Shown here: in pieces, positions 43,137 to 54,885 of the stretch
How positions within the stretch are numbered: position 1 is the first letter of the stretch
Layout: each line of letters begins with the position of its first letter
DNA from: Posidonia oceanica
Lineage: Eukaryota > Streptophyta > Magnoliopsida > Alismatales > Posidoniaceae
Length of the DNA: 64,000 bases
Reading direction: 5' to 3'
Assembly: GCA_037176725.1 (NCBI GenBank)
Contig: JAZBRS010000026.1
Span: 56,212,501-56,276,500 of the forward strand
The notes under the pieces: model-generated
Databases searched by the model: none
Seen by the model: the letters and a program-made list of their open reading frames with translations, nothing else
What the model was told of the DNA's origin: nothing
Made by a program: the position numbers and the translations under genes

Positions 43137-44007
43137 CTACCCTGCCCCTAATACATACTTTGACGGCAGACGCGCCAGAGTTCTTCTATCCACTGCTGAG
43201 GTGCCAGGCAGGTGGCTGCCAGACTCCAGGAAGGCTTTAATGTCACAATACCAAGGCTGCTCTTCCATCGGGTTTGTCTCCTCTATGCTCATGTAGTGCG
43301 TAGGCTGCTCCATGCATGTAACTGATACATCCACTGCTCGGTCCTCAGGTATACTGAGCCAGGACGCCAAGGTTGCCAACGCATCTGCATATGCATTCCT
43401 TGCTCTGTTCATATACGAGAAGCGGATGCTTGCAAATTGTTCTATCAGCTTCAGCAGGTGTTCGTGATATGGCACTAACTTTGGATCCTTTGTTCTCCAA
43501 TCGCCATTCACTTGGGAAATCACCAGCATGGCATCGCCGTGCACATGCAGCTTCTACGCCTCATGCTCGAGCACGACCTTCAATCCCAGAATGCATGCTT
43601 CATACTCTGCTTCATTATTAGTGCATTTGAAGGTCAGCTTCCTTGCAAAGGGGATCATCTGCCCCTGCGTCGTGGTCATCACCGCGCCTATGCCTCGACC
43701 CTTCTTGTTGACAGTGCCATCAAAGTACAACTGCCAATGCTCTAAGTCCTCAGGGTCCTCCTCAGAGTCTTCCATTGCAAAGAGGATGTCCTCATCTGGG
43801 AACTGTGTCTGGAGAGGCTAGTATTCAGGCAAAGGAAAGTCTGCAAGGTGATCCACCATGGCTTGGCCCTTCATGGCTCGCTGCGTGACAAAGGTGATGT
43901 CGTACTGAGACAACAGTACCTACCACTTAATGCATCTTCCTACCATTATTGGCTTCTGGAAGAGGAACTTGATGGGGTCATGTCGGCATAGGAGCCGGAC
44001 TGGGTAC
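43137..44007 (-). pseudogene. Second RNase H (archaeal-type) and tether, element 2
   Basis: The RNase H domain shows YFDGTVNKKG (catalytic D), NNEAEYEACILG (catalytic E) and GDAMLVISQVNG (catalytic D). This extra RNase H next to integrase is known from the Tat clade of plant Ty3 elements. A TAG at 43554-43556 splits the domain at HEA/KLHVHGD, where a Gln codon is expected. Upstream at 44007 the frame is cut by the solo LTR. Downstream, the tether with FSYMNRARNAYADAL leads into integrase. Confidence 0.85.
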
Positions 44008-45568
44008 TGTAGATATCCCATTTTCGCATTTCCCAAAGTTCATAAAGGACAGAGACTTCTGAGGCTCCAAAAATCACATGTCTAAAGCTTAACAACACAT
44101 TTTCCAGATCTTCCTTGATTTCTTCAAAGCATCACTTGATCCTACCTTGACTCAGGTCGTTAGCTGCGATAGAGCCAACTCACTCAGACTCGTAACAAGT
44201 CTGAGTACCATGGGTATCCTTCACTTCTACTCAGATTTAAAATTAGATTTGAGTTAATAGAGATGCTTCCTTGATTTCATAGACTTTCTGTAGTTTCCCA
44301 GCCTCCCATCTTGTTTCCTCTGACAAAACCCAGAAAATGGGCTAGAAATGACCTAAGCTTGATAGTAGTCACTTGGGGAGGCGACCTGGATAGTTGCCGC
44401 CTAAAGAGGCAACTAGGGCAGTCGCCCATTAGCCAGCCGACTGGTCAAGAAGCCACCTGAGGAGGCGGCTCAGTCAAAAGCCATTTAAGCGAGCAACCCA
44501 TGTGGACGTCACCTGGCAAGGCGACTGGGCGATCGTGGGCAGCAGTTGCTTCACATGATCCCCTCAACCCTCAAGCGCCATCTCAACAGGCGGCTTAGCG
44601 GTTGTGGAACCGCCTCGGTCTTCCCACAATCCTTGACCATTAGGCGTCACTCCATGTGGCGACTGGCAATCGTGGCTCATTTCGAACCGCTTTTCCATAG
44701 TTATTTCCCACTCCCCCCTCGATCGTTAGGCACCAGCTCATGCGGCAACTAACAGTCGTGGCCTCGTTCTCGGGTCGTCCCACACTTTGACCAAGCGGTT
44801 GCTAGGTTTAGGCGCCACCCCAACTGGCGACTCACCCTAACTGCCATTTTTCTAGAATTTTCTGAACTCCAACCGTCCCCACACCCCTAGAGTCTATAAA
44901 TAGACCCCCTAGGTTAGTGGTTTGAGGGTCGGAATTTTAGAAAGAGAAATTCCCCCCAGTCGGAATTTTGGAGAGAGGAATTTCTGAGAGAGGAATCATC
45001 CTATCAGTGTTAAATCTCCACCTCGCAGAGCTAGAGCCTTCAACCCAGAAGTTCTATCTCCCACCTTCCAAAATAGGGAAGCCCAATTCTCATCTTCATT
45101 CCAGGGATCTCGAGCCTAGCCGGAGCTCTGATCGTACCTCCACTTCTACTCTACTGCATACAGCACGAGGGTGAAGAGAGTATCTTCTTCCAATCTTTCT
45201 TATTACATCTCATATTGCATTCCTTAAAATAGGACCCATAGCATATGCATGCGGGGAACAACCCCCGGTTAGTATTAGATTTATTTGTTTCTAGTATTCT
45301 CTGTTCTTCTTTGTTACCATTTACTACACACCAACTAATCGAGATCTTCTCTTTTTATTTGTTTTGAAGGAAAGGAAATTGCTTACATAACATGAAGGAG
45401 CCACTAGACGACATCCTGCCATCGATCCAGTGATTCGAGGACCCACATCTTCACAATCTCCCCCTAGGTGCCTTGTCTGCCCAAAGACGAGTGGCGATCA
45501 CAACAAAAGCTGTTGACGTCGTGGAAGCGTCGTCATCTTCTTAAACACCCCCCAAATCCACATCCACA
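44008..45568 (+). mobile_element. Solo LTR of an unrelated LTR retrotransposon
   Basis: It interrupts element 2 pol between GACTGGGTAC and GGTATGCC, a stretch continuous in element 3 (61700-61725). It starts TGTAGATATCCC and ends CATCCACA. The five bases on either side are GGTAC (44003-44007) and GGTAT (45569-45573), a target duplication with one mismatch. No internal retrotransposon sequence is present, so it is a solo LTR. It lies opposite to the host element. A 44380-44840 stretch repeats GGCGACT/AGTCGCC-like motifs. The family was not identified. Confidence 0.85.
44894..44903 (+). promoter_or_regulatory. TATA box of the solo LTR
   Basis: CTATAAATAG within GAGTCTATAAATAGACCCC, a strong plant TATA consensus, about 890 bp into the LTR. 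It indicates + strand promoter orientation. Confidence 0.65.
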
Positions 45569-47027
45569 GGTATGCCATCATGTAGTGCCTTAGCTTCTAC
45601 ACATCCCAGAAGAGGGATAAGCAGGTCTTCTCCATTGTGCTATACTTAGCTTCGCAGTCATTAAATTTCTTGCTCAGGTAATAAATTGCATGCTCCTTTC
45701 TACCAGATTCATCATGCTGGTTCAAGACGGCACCCATGGAATGCTGCGTGGTAGAGAGGTAGAGAAGCAGAGGTCTCCCAGGCGTGGGTGGGATCAACAC
45801 AGGAGGCTTGGTCAGAAGCTGCTTGATCTTGTCAAAGGCAGCCTGGCACTCCTCACTCTAGTTGATCTGTGCATTCTTCTTCAGGAGCTTGAAGATCGGT
45901 TCGCATATAGGCGTGAGCTGCGCGATGAACCGACTAATATACTGCTGGCGTTCGAGCAGGCCTCGGACTTCTTTCTCTGTCCTTGGGGGTGGCATATCCA
46001 CGATGACTTTTGCTTTCATCAAGTTCACTTCAATCCCTCTCTGGCTAACAATGTAGCCCAGGAGCTTGCCAGAAGATACCCCGAATATGCATTTGCTGGG
46101 GTTAAGGCGCAGCTTATACTTTCGCAAGCGGTCAAAGAGCTTCCTTAAGCAGGCAAGGTGATCCTCAGGCTCTTTGGTCTTGGCAATTATGTCATCCACT
46201 TATACCTCAACTTCTTGATGCATAAGGTCATGGAAAAGTGCAGTCATGGCCCTTTGATAGGTTGTGCCAGCATTTTTCAGCCCAAATGGCATGACTTGGT
46301 AGCAGAAGACTCCCCAAGGGGTGATGAATGATGTTTTCTCCATATCTTCCTCTGCCATTCTGATCTAGTTATAGTCAGAGAAGCCATCCATGAAAGAAAG
46401 TATTTTGTGCCTTGCAGTGTTATCGACTAGGATGTCAATGTGAGGCAATGGAAAATCATCCTTGGGACTTGCCTTGTTCAGGTCTCGATAGTCGATGCAC
46501 ATACGGACTTGTCCATCCTTTTTGGGCACTGGTACGACGTTTGCAAGCCACTCAGGGTAAAGGACGACCTTGAGGAAGTTAACATTGTGCTGCTTCATGA
46601 TCTCTTCTTTGATCATGAGTAGCCACTACGGTTGACATTGCCTTAGCTTCTACTTTACTGGCCTTGCATTTGGGTTCAAAGGCAGGTTGTGCACAACTAT
46701 CTCAATGTCGAGGCCAACCATATCTTCGTAGCTCCAGGCGAAGACATCCACATACTCCTTCAAGAATGCGATGAAATCTGCTCTAGCCTGGGGCGACAAA
46801 AGGGCACTAATGCGGACCTCGCTGACTTCTTCTGCTGTGCCAATGCTGACAACATCCACCTCCTCTTCGACATGGAGGTTGGGGCCTTCTAAATCATTGC
46901 CGTAGGGTCGGAACTCAGGCGATGGTTCATCATTCTCATATTCGCCTGCATCCTCCTCTCCATATGCAATAAGCTTCAAGAGGATCTCCTTCTCAAAGGT
47001 AGGGTCTGAGATATCGAAGGAGTGCAA
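45569..47027 (-). pseudogene. Reverse transcriptase and degenerate first RNase H, element 2
   Basis: The pre-RT and finger segments are at 47027-46365, the palm at 46361-45858 and the first RNase H (connection-like) at 45800-45597. Motifs include VPVPKKDGQVRMCIDY, VMPFGLKNAGTTYQ and LGYIVSQRGIEV. The catalytic box reads stop-VDD, because the Tyr codon at 46200-46202 is now TAA. There are TAG stops before IRMA (46365-46367) and after KKNAQIN (45858). The first RNase H has LYLSTTQHSMGAVL, lacking the usual LYTDAS aspartate. The frame stops near 45597, close to the solo LTR. Confidence 0.88.
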
Positions 47028-47830
47028 GTGTTCCGTTGCTTGGCCCTAGTGACGCTTCAGGATGGTCACGCTCACCCGAGTGTTTTTATACCCTCAGTGC
47101 ACGACCTCTGTATTGGCAAGCTCCTCAACTGACTCTGCTTGCTCTGACTCTACTGATTCTACTATCTGTGCTGCTATTTGTACTGAATCTAACTGTGCTG
47201 CTGCTTGCTGTGCTGAAGCTGGTTGTGCTGCTGCTGCCTGTGCAGGGGTTGCATGTGCTACTATTTGCTGCTGTGCTGCTGGTGCCTGCTGTGTTACTGC
47301 TTGTGCATGTTGTGTCACTGCTGATGCATGTTGTACTGCTACTGGTGCATGTTGTACTACTACTGGTGCATGTTGTACTACTGCTGCTTGCGCATGTTGC
47401 TCTACTACTGCTTGTGCATGTTGCTCTACTACTGCTTGTGCATGTTGCTCTACTACTGCTTATGCATGTTGTGCTGCTGCGGGTGCATGTTGTACTGCCA
47501 CTGGTGCATGTGGTACTGCATGTTGCTCTACTGCTGGTGCATGTTGTACCACTGTTGGTGCATGTTGTACTGCCACTGGTGCATGTTGTTCTGCATGTTG
47601 TTCTACTACTGGTGCATGTTGTGCCAATGCTGCCACTTACGGTGCTACTGGTGCTGCTTGCGGTGCTGATGCTGCTGGTATTCGCTGTGCTGTTGCTTCC
47701 TCTGCATGCTCTGGCGTGCTCAGCAGGGATATGTCGGGCTGGCGGCTGATCAAGGCACTACCGCCTGCTGCATTGCCTAAGTGCGGCATGTGCTGCACAA
47801 ACCATCTAGACCCACCCCCTGGCTATAGGG
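47028..47830 (-). pseudogene. His-rich repeat linker between protease and RT, element 2
   Basis: The coding strand encodes about 20 repeats of a QHAPVV / VEQHAQA type, followed toward the RT by a Gln/Ala-rich part. The underlying DNA repeats are 24-33 bp units containing GTGCATGTTG on the + strand. It is bounded upstream by a conserved segment with SRWFVQHMPHLGNAAGG and downstream by pre-RT. A few stops interrupt it. The + strand Ala/Cys-rich ORF at 47062-48018 is its shadow. Confidence 0.75.
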
Positions 47831-49010
47831 TGATCAGCTCATTTGGTCTGACGGGTGCCTCGAGCACTAGATCTTCCTCTAGGACCATGATAGAGGGATC
47901 TGTGGCCACGGCGTTCCCCTTCTTCTGTGCTGTCTCATGCTCTACCACGTCCTGCGCCAGTGACACGAGCTGCTCTTGGAATAACTGCTCCAGGTCTCCC
48001 ATTGAGAAATCAAGCTAAGCATCTGCAGCCGCTCCTGCCTCCTCATCCGAGGGTGAGTCGACGTAATAAGCGACCGTCGGGCTTGCGGCTGGCCTTGGCT
48101 CGATTGCTGGGCTTTCTGCTGCCTGGGGCATCTGTTTTGCTGCTGCTAGGTATGCTACCAGGGTCACTGCTGCTGCTAGCAGGGAGGCACAACTGCTCTT
48201 CTAGGGGGCCAATGACTGGGCCGCCATGCTTGGGGATGAAGCGCCGGTGCCCGTAGGTGACAGTGGTGGTCTCCCTGTAGCAGCGGTGAGAATATTCCGC
48301 ATAGCAAGATCTGCTGAAGCTGACAGCGATGTGCCTGACAGAGTCGCCTGGCTAGCTTGTGGCGCTGTCAATGATGCAGGCTGAGTCACGTTGTCGCCTG
48401 ATCCGACTGACTGTGCCGCCAGAGAAGGTGATTTCCATGCTGGTGCGGCTGCGGCCACAGGCTGACTGCTGGATAACACCGGAGGGCGTACTTCTGATTC
48501 TGGCACTGTGGCTACGACTGTCGGTGACTTTGGTGATGCTGCAGGAAGAGGTGAAACTGTCAGCCCCGCCTCGGGGTTTGCCAACTTTACTGCTTCATCA
48601 GTGAGTGCCAAGCAAACTGACTGGGATGCAGTCACGCTGAGCTGATCCTTACTACTGGTTGGGGCTGCCTCAACTATGCTAGACTCCTCCTTGTTTAAGT
48701 AGTAGTCCTCGATGCAGACCCATTCTTCCTCCAACAACTGAGAGCTTGGTCATAACGCCTGCTGCGCTGGGGCTTCACTGCTGTTTGCATCCAGGATACC
48801 TACACTGGTGAAGTTAGTGAGGTCCTGCAGGATAGCCATCCTCTGATCCTTAGGCTGCATGCATCTATCTTTACTGGACTGTAAGTCATATCCGAGACCT
48901 TCAGAATCTCTTCGCTCTGCTGCTCTGATCGGCTCAGCGATTCCCTGGCCATATCACCCAAGCGGCGTTCCCTTGACATAGCCCCACCTGTGACAGACAT
49001 TTTTGACCAT
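47831..49010 (-). pseudogene. Protease-to-RT acidic and Ser/Pro-rich linker, element 2
   Basis: Encodes, with interruptions, DLEQLFQEQL (near 48000), a Ser/Ala/Pro-rich stretch (48201-48737) and EEEWVCIEDYYLN. The TGA within the GTPLG/YGQGIAEP motif near 48957 fits loss of a CpG in an Arg codon. The region corresponds to 18066-19155 in element 1. Function unknown. In Ogre elements a spliced intron has been proposed between protease and RT, and this is the region to examine. Confidence 0.7.
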
Positions 49011-50036
49011 CTAGAAGGGGTTGCTGTGAACGGCCAAGGAGTTGACACATTCAAGATCAGGTACAAAGCTAACCAGCTCACACCGATTAACTCGATACAA
49101 AGCGGCTGAAAGTTCAGGGTCAAAAGGGATAGTATGCGAAGAGATGGGTGCAACCGCCTCGATCCGCTCTTTCTCGAAGTTTTCCACCATTACAACAATA
49201 ACATCGTCGCCGTGGCGGAACTTGATCATGCGGTGGAGGGTCGAAGGGATGACCTGATGCTTGTGGAGCCAAGGGCGCCCAAGCAGGAAATTAAAGTTAG
49301 GCTCCAAGTCAACAATGTAGAACTCCACATCGAACGTGACCGGGCCAATGATCAAAGGAATAATCAGAATCCCCATAGCATCATGATGCGTATTATCAAA
49401 AGCTGTCATTCCCTTTATCGCCGGGGTGATATCCTCGGCTTTGAATCCGAGCCTGGTTGTAGTGCGCAACTAATAGACATTAAGGCCTGACCCGTTATCA
49501 ACCAGCGATAGGGGAATGCAAAAGTTTTTGTATTGCACTGTGACAAACAAGGGTTGGTTATGATTAATCCCCGCCGGAGGCAGCTCATCGCTCGTGAAAG
49601 AGATGATCTGAAGCTTCGCAATGACGCCAACCATGCTCTCCAGGGCCACAGGTTCTATGGCTTGGGACACACGGGCAGCTTGGAACACTCGGAGAAAAGC
49701 CTCACGATGTTCAGAAGAGAAATGTATAAGGTCCCAAATGAAAATATCGGCTTTAACCCTCTTAAGCTGAGAGGTAATGTCGATTTTGTGGTGCAGCTTT
49801 CTGATGATAGGAGGGGGTGCTTTAGGAGTTGGCTCTACCGGGCTAGTTGCAGGTGGTCGGCTTGAAGCTGGGGGTGCTACGAGCTGGCTAACTGGTAGGG
49901 GTGCTACTGGTTGGCTTGCTGGTGGAGGTGCAGCGGGTGCTGGACGGCTGGGCCTTATCACCGGTGCTGCGGGCTGGTATACCCTCCCTGATTGCGTGAC
50001 TTCTGCAGACGTTTCCGTGGCATAGTTGTAGGGCAC
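49011..50036 (-). pseudogene. Aspartic protease, element 2
   Basis: Two in-register frames split by a TAG at 49470-49472. The first has YNYATETSAEVTQSGRVY and the active site LVDNGSGLNVY. The second has the flap and C-terminal part, with LLGRPWLHKHQV and ENFEKERIEAV. The length and motif order equal those of element 1. Cleavage of the polyprotein is the inferred ancestral role. It is inactive because of the stop directly after the active site. Confidence 0.83.
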
Positions 50037-51052
50037 GCGATGGGGGTCCCAGGTTAAATCAATAACCGTAGGGGCCTATGCTGCGAGCACAAGAGGGGCT
50101 ACCGGAGGGTTGGCTGGGCGATAAGGCGAAGGGTATTGGTGCTGGTAGGCTGCTGGGGGCCCTGGCTGAGACCTAGCTAACAGGCTGACTGAGGGCCTAC
50201 CTAGATTGGAGGCTGGGGTTTGGGCCTGCGGTGTGGCTTGAAGGTGTACAGGGGCGAGGGTCTGAGGATGCATGGTAGGGCGAGCGTCGGATCATATGGA
50301 CTCCCGACTCAGAGCCGGCAATAGCCGCACGATATAGAGAGAGAGGATAGGGCTTCAAGACATCATGAATGAGCTTCTAGGGGTCTACCACAGACGTAGC
50401 AGGCTTGGAGGGGGAGAGAGAATAGATTCCCGAGGCCCCCATGCCTTCCGGATTGGGATGCTCCGGGAGGGGCTGGTGGACGATGCTGGGATGAGGGGGT
50501 GCTAATGCTTGTGCAGGGGTTGATGCTGATGAAGGAGCAGATATGGGTGCCTCGTGCATGTGGATCAAAATCGTCCCGATTCGATTAGGTTCTGAATGGC
50601 ATCCCGCAAAGTGAGGCAACTGTTCGTCGAGTGCCCTACGGCTCGATGAAAGTCGCAAAAAAGGTGCACCTTGTGCCAATGCGGTAGTGGATTTGGCAAC
50701 GAGCGAGCCTTAGGAAACCTCAGAAATGTCGCAACCTTGGGGAGGACGGTGCTTAACGGCTCCACCAGTGGGGTGAATTGACGCTGTAGTCACCCTTGCC
50801 CCTGGGGCTACGCTTGCCAGGCCGATGCGGCAGGATACACCAGTTGGGCGGTGGTAGTGATTTGTGGTGTGGGAGGTGCCCTAGGTGCTGGTGCATATAC
50901 TACTTGATTCGGGGGAGGCCGAACCGCAGCTGAACAGGCACGGGCATTGGTGTTGGTGCTGGTGTTGTTGCTGTTGCTGCTGGCGGTGGCTTGCTTGGCA
51001 AACGCGGAGAGCGCCGGGAAGTTGCCACTCTGTAGTGAACTCTCCACGCGGG
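50037..51052 (-). pseudogene. gag C-terminal part, element 2 (cut by element 3)
   Basis: Frames 51047-50808 (ESSLQSGNFPALSAFAKQ) and 50765-50565 (zinc-knuckle-like CDFHRAVGHSTNSC) correspond to the second half of element 1 gag. A missing A near 50577 (GGGACG against GGGAACG in element 1) shifts the frame into the Pro-rich gag-protease linker. At 51052 the gene is cut by the LTR of element 3. GCGGG at 51048-51052 is the expected target duplication copy; its partner is outside the window. Confidence 0.82.
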
Positions 51053-54000
51053 TGTAGTAATCCTGAATTCTGATCGTCCATGCATGTTACCAAAGCTTGC
51101 GTGCACCGATCAAAATAGGCTCACTATATGCGACTGGATCTGAGGGAAGAAACTGGGCTCGGAAACACTAGCAAAAGAAAAGAAAAGAAATGATAAGACA
51201 AATTGGAGTCACCACTGGGTCTATTGAATTGGAAGACAAGGAAAACCGGGGGTTAAGCATGAAAAGACATGCAAAACCGGATGCAAGGAGGGGCAAAGGG
51301 ATGCAATGCTAAGCTAAGCTATGCTATATTCTACTATGCGATGCTACGCTATGCTATGACTCAAGCCTAGGATAAAGGAAGGGTTGATGCGAGCCAAGAG
51401 AAAGGGCAAGGACTCCTGTTACGCATGAGGAAGGTGTTAGGCACCCTTGATACGTCTGAGAGTCGGTCTTTCTTAGGCAATCTCACGCTAATGCAGGGAA
51501 TTGCTAGCCTAATGCCTAAATGCCATAAATGCCTACCTACTATGCAAGGGAAATAAACGTGCTATCTATGTACTCAGCCACAGTGCTAGTGTTCCGAACT
51601 GGGCGGACCCAGGTTCGTGAGAACTCCTAAGCAGTAAGCATCACAACCCTATATGCAGATGCAAGCGATAAAGCAAAACGATAGGGAAACCAAGCAATGC
51701 AGGCGACATGCAAGCGATAAAGCAAAGTAGGTGCAGAAGACGGTGTGAAAATGCAGAAATCAGTGCAAGGCACGGAAAACGATGCTGAAGTCAGAAAGCG
51801 ATGTAAAGGGGCGGAAAACTATGCAAAAGAGCGGAAAAACGATGTAAAATGCGGAAAACGATGCAAAGTGCAGAAAACGAGGCAAAACGGGGTGCAAAAT
51901 CAAAACGAAGGGGTGGGTGACATGCATTGGGGTTGCAGCAAGCCAAGGAAGCGAGAAAATACGGAAAACGGCGAGCGAAGCGAAAATGGCATTTTAAAAT
52001 GGCTGTCAGCCAACTGCAAGCATTGGACTCTGGCAACACCAGCGTCCAACGTTGGACGCTAGCATTGCTGGCGTCCAACACCTGCTGGAGGTAGATAGCA
52101 TGCAAGTTTTGGAAATCAATGCTTTCTAACTATATGAATGCAGTACAGATGCAAATATGCAGCTAAATAGGTGCTAGACATGCAAATCTAACCTAACAGA
52201 AGATTAGAAGGGGAATTTAAGCAAGGAGCATGCCAGAATCCAAGATCAAAGCATGCAGGTTGTTGGATGCCTGTAGGCTGAGCGTCCAACGTTAGACGCC
52301 AGAGTGGCTGGCGTCCAACAAGAACAGAAGACAGAGGAGAGAAGGGAGCACGCAAATGATAGATGAGAATAGGGATCATGCATTTGAGTCACTAGAGGTG
52401 AGCATGGGGCAAACAAGCAAACATGGGAAGCATAAAATAAACAATCAGACCTCACCTGTGCTAAGTGCCAGGCCAGAGGCACAACCTGGTCGTTGGACGC
52501 AAGCTAGGCCGACGTCCAAAGTTGGACGCCAGCACCAGCAGCGTACAACGCCCTGGGAGGCACAACACACAAAGAAGCATGCATAAACAAGCAAATAATT
52601 TAATAGAAGCTTAAGAACAGTTGCTAAATAGGCTAAGCATGCACAAGAACACAGGAGATAAGTAAACAAGCAAGATCCGGACAACATACAAGCTTCAAAC
52701 AACAAGATGAAGAGCCAGGACGTTGGACGCTAGAGCCAGCAGCGTCCAACGTTGGACGCTGATGGCTCTAGCGTCCAACGACCAGAGCATGCAAACCTAC
52801 CTATTCTAAAGGGGGAGCTCAGCTCTGACCCCACCTATATGCATGCAAGCTACTGAAACATGCCATAACAGAAAAGAAACATCCACAGCAAGCATGGCAT
52901 ACATTTAAGTTAAGGAAAGCAAAAAGGAAGAACATGCATAAGGGATGAAAGCTTAAGAACTTGCAAAAGGGAAAAAAGCAACTTAAAGAAACCCTAGCAA
53001 ACCTAAGCATGGTTGCCATAGGGGCCAGGCATCTCTAAGCAAGCATGGATCACAAAATAACATCAAAAATATGCATGATGTAGGCATGGCAGCAAGGCAA
53101 AGCAGACAGACATATTGGACGCAAGTGAACCCGCGTCCAACGTTGGACGCGGCTCACCCTGGCGTCCAACGCAGGCAGGAGACAGACTGAACTTAAAGCA
53201 TGCTAAAAGGATTTAAACAAGCATGGAACAGACAAATGGGCATGGCATGGCATCAAAGAACACTTAAGGAAGCACATAGCATGGATTTGCAGAAAGGCAT
53301 GCAATAACAAAGCATGAAAGACAGCAGGACAAGAGCAAGGCAAAGCAGACCGTTGGACGCACCAGCTAGTGCGTCTAACACACTGAACTTCCTCTTGGCC
53401 GCGAATCACGACCAAAAGGATTCAAAAAACTTGTAAAGGTGCATGCGGACGTAACACTAAGCATGCAAGACTTAAAGGGATAGATGGTTTACCGTTTGAA
53501 GGCCTGGAACGGCGGCTCCACCTAGCTTGCTGGAATTGTAGGTGTGCTGACAGTAGCAACTTCGGCGAGGACGCGCGAGGTGCTTGGAGCTCCGGAGAGG
53601 CTTGCAACTGGTTGCAGACGAAGAGGGGATAACACTCTCGCTCTCAGAAGTGGCAAAATTCCTCTCAGCTCTGTGTGGTGACTGTGGCAAAGGCTGGAAC
53701 TTGCGGTTTTGTGCAGAAATGGCATGGGTTCGTGTGCTGACAGAGGTGTTTGCAGGCCGAATTCAGGCATTGGTAGGCACTGGTAGGTGTGGATGAGTGT
53801 GGGAAGCCCACAAGGATTGTCAAAGGAGGGCATGGACGGTGGCAGAAGGCCGGCAAGGGCGAGGCGGTGGCTAACACGGGCGGCGAAAGTCAGCCATGTC
53901 AGTGAGGGCTTAGAGAGCAGATTAAGGGCTGAAATGGAGGGGATGGGTAGTTACTTGGGTTTGAAGGTAGTGGATGGCGTGGAGTGGAGGAAGGGACGGG

Positions 54001-54386
54001 TAGTAAGTGCGGGGAGGCGGTGGAATGGACGGGCGGTGAGCCGAAGGGGGCGGAGCAGTCGCTGCTGCACTCGAGCCGTTGGACGCCATACCAGAGGGCG
54101 TCCAACGTTGGACGCTAGCACAGGCAGCGTCCAACGTTAGATGCTGGCTATTCCAGCGTCCAACATAGTCAGGTGGCCAAGGCTGCAAATGGGCTTGGGC
54201 TTGGGCCTAGGAGGGTTGTAAAAGGTGTAAAAAGGCTTGGTAAAGGCTTCTATGGTTTGGGCAAGGTTTTGGGCTTGGTTTTGGGCTAGAAAGAAGGGTT
54301 AGAAAAGGGATGCCATTCCAGAGTCCACACACAAGCCTACAAAAGAGAACAGCCAACTTCCAGGCTGTCAGAATGGGGTATCTACA
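51053..54386 (-). repeat. Element 3 3' LTR (3.3 kb)
   Basis: TGTAGTAATCC to GGTATCTACA on the + strand, followed by the PPT. It is colinear with the 32174-35612 LTR, with clear divergence and small indels, so the two belong to one subfamily. Its GC-rich block at 53520-54170 has open frames without recognisable products. Confidence 0.9.
52022..54164. repeat. 29-bp hairpin units in clusters, element 3 LTR
   Basis: The same unit as in the element 2 LTR and at matching places: 52022-52079, 52262-52319, 52492-52549, 52722-52779, 53114-53170, 53352-53379 and 54078-54164. Lengths are 58, 58, 58, 58, 57, 28 and 87 bp, close to whole multiples of 29. Copy number differs from element 2 at the last two sites (one instead of two units, three instead of four). 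Confidence 0.9.
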
Positions 54387-54453
54387 GATGCCCCTCCCTG
54401 AGCGAGGTCAAGCGGAGCGAGACCGCTGCTTAGGGTAGACAAGACACCCTACC
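54375..54453 (-). promoter_or_regulatory. Polypurine tract (54387-54399) and enclosing stem, element 3
   Basis: Same arrangement as in elements 1 and 2. The LTR start here is TGTAGATACCCC. The two C-to-T changes relative to element 2 turn pairs of the stem into G.U pairs in transcript sense, so the fold is kept except for one A/C mismatch in CCCTAAGC against GCTCAGGG. Confidence 0.55.
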
Positions 54454-54885
54454 TGACACCGGCAGGAGCACAAATTGCTGTAGGCGCGAGTCACTCACCC
54501 GATGGATGCACCGGAAAATGCGACACAGAGCCATAATGCAGACGCAAATGCGAATGCAGGTGCTGATCTAATGCGATGCATGCTAATGCAGAAGTTAGTG
54601 CAGAGGTTATGTTAGTGCAGATGTAATGCATGCCGATGCAGCTATTTACCATGCAATGCTGTTAGTAAAAGAATGCGATGCCGATGCAGAAGAGATGCAA
54701 AGAAAGCGGCAGTGCAATGCGTGAGTTCAGGGATTAGTTCGAGCTCACAAAAGAAATGCTTGACAAGACTGACGGGCTTGGCATCCGAGCAGTTAGGGCT
54801 GCTAGCCCAACAAACAGAAGGGGGAGACAATTGGACCGCTGTCGACCGAGCAGTTAGGGCTGCCAGCTCGCAGGGAACACAGGAG
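54454..54885 (-). other. Element 3 3' untranslated region, PPT-proximal
   Basis: ATGC-rich sequence followed by crossed-arm motifs with GCAGTTAGGGCTGCTAGCCC (54788) and GCAGTTAGGGCTGCCAGC (near 54850). No ORF. Confidence 0.6.

Noticed and set aside
47062..48018. 318-codon Cys/Ala-rich + strand ORF
   Set aside because: Antisense shadow of the His/Gln/Ala linker repeats of element 2.
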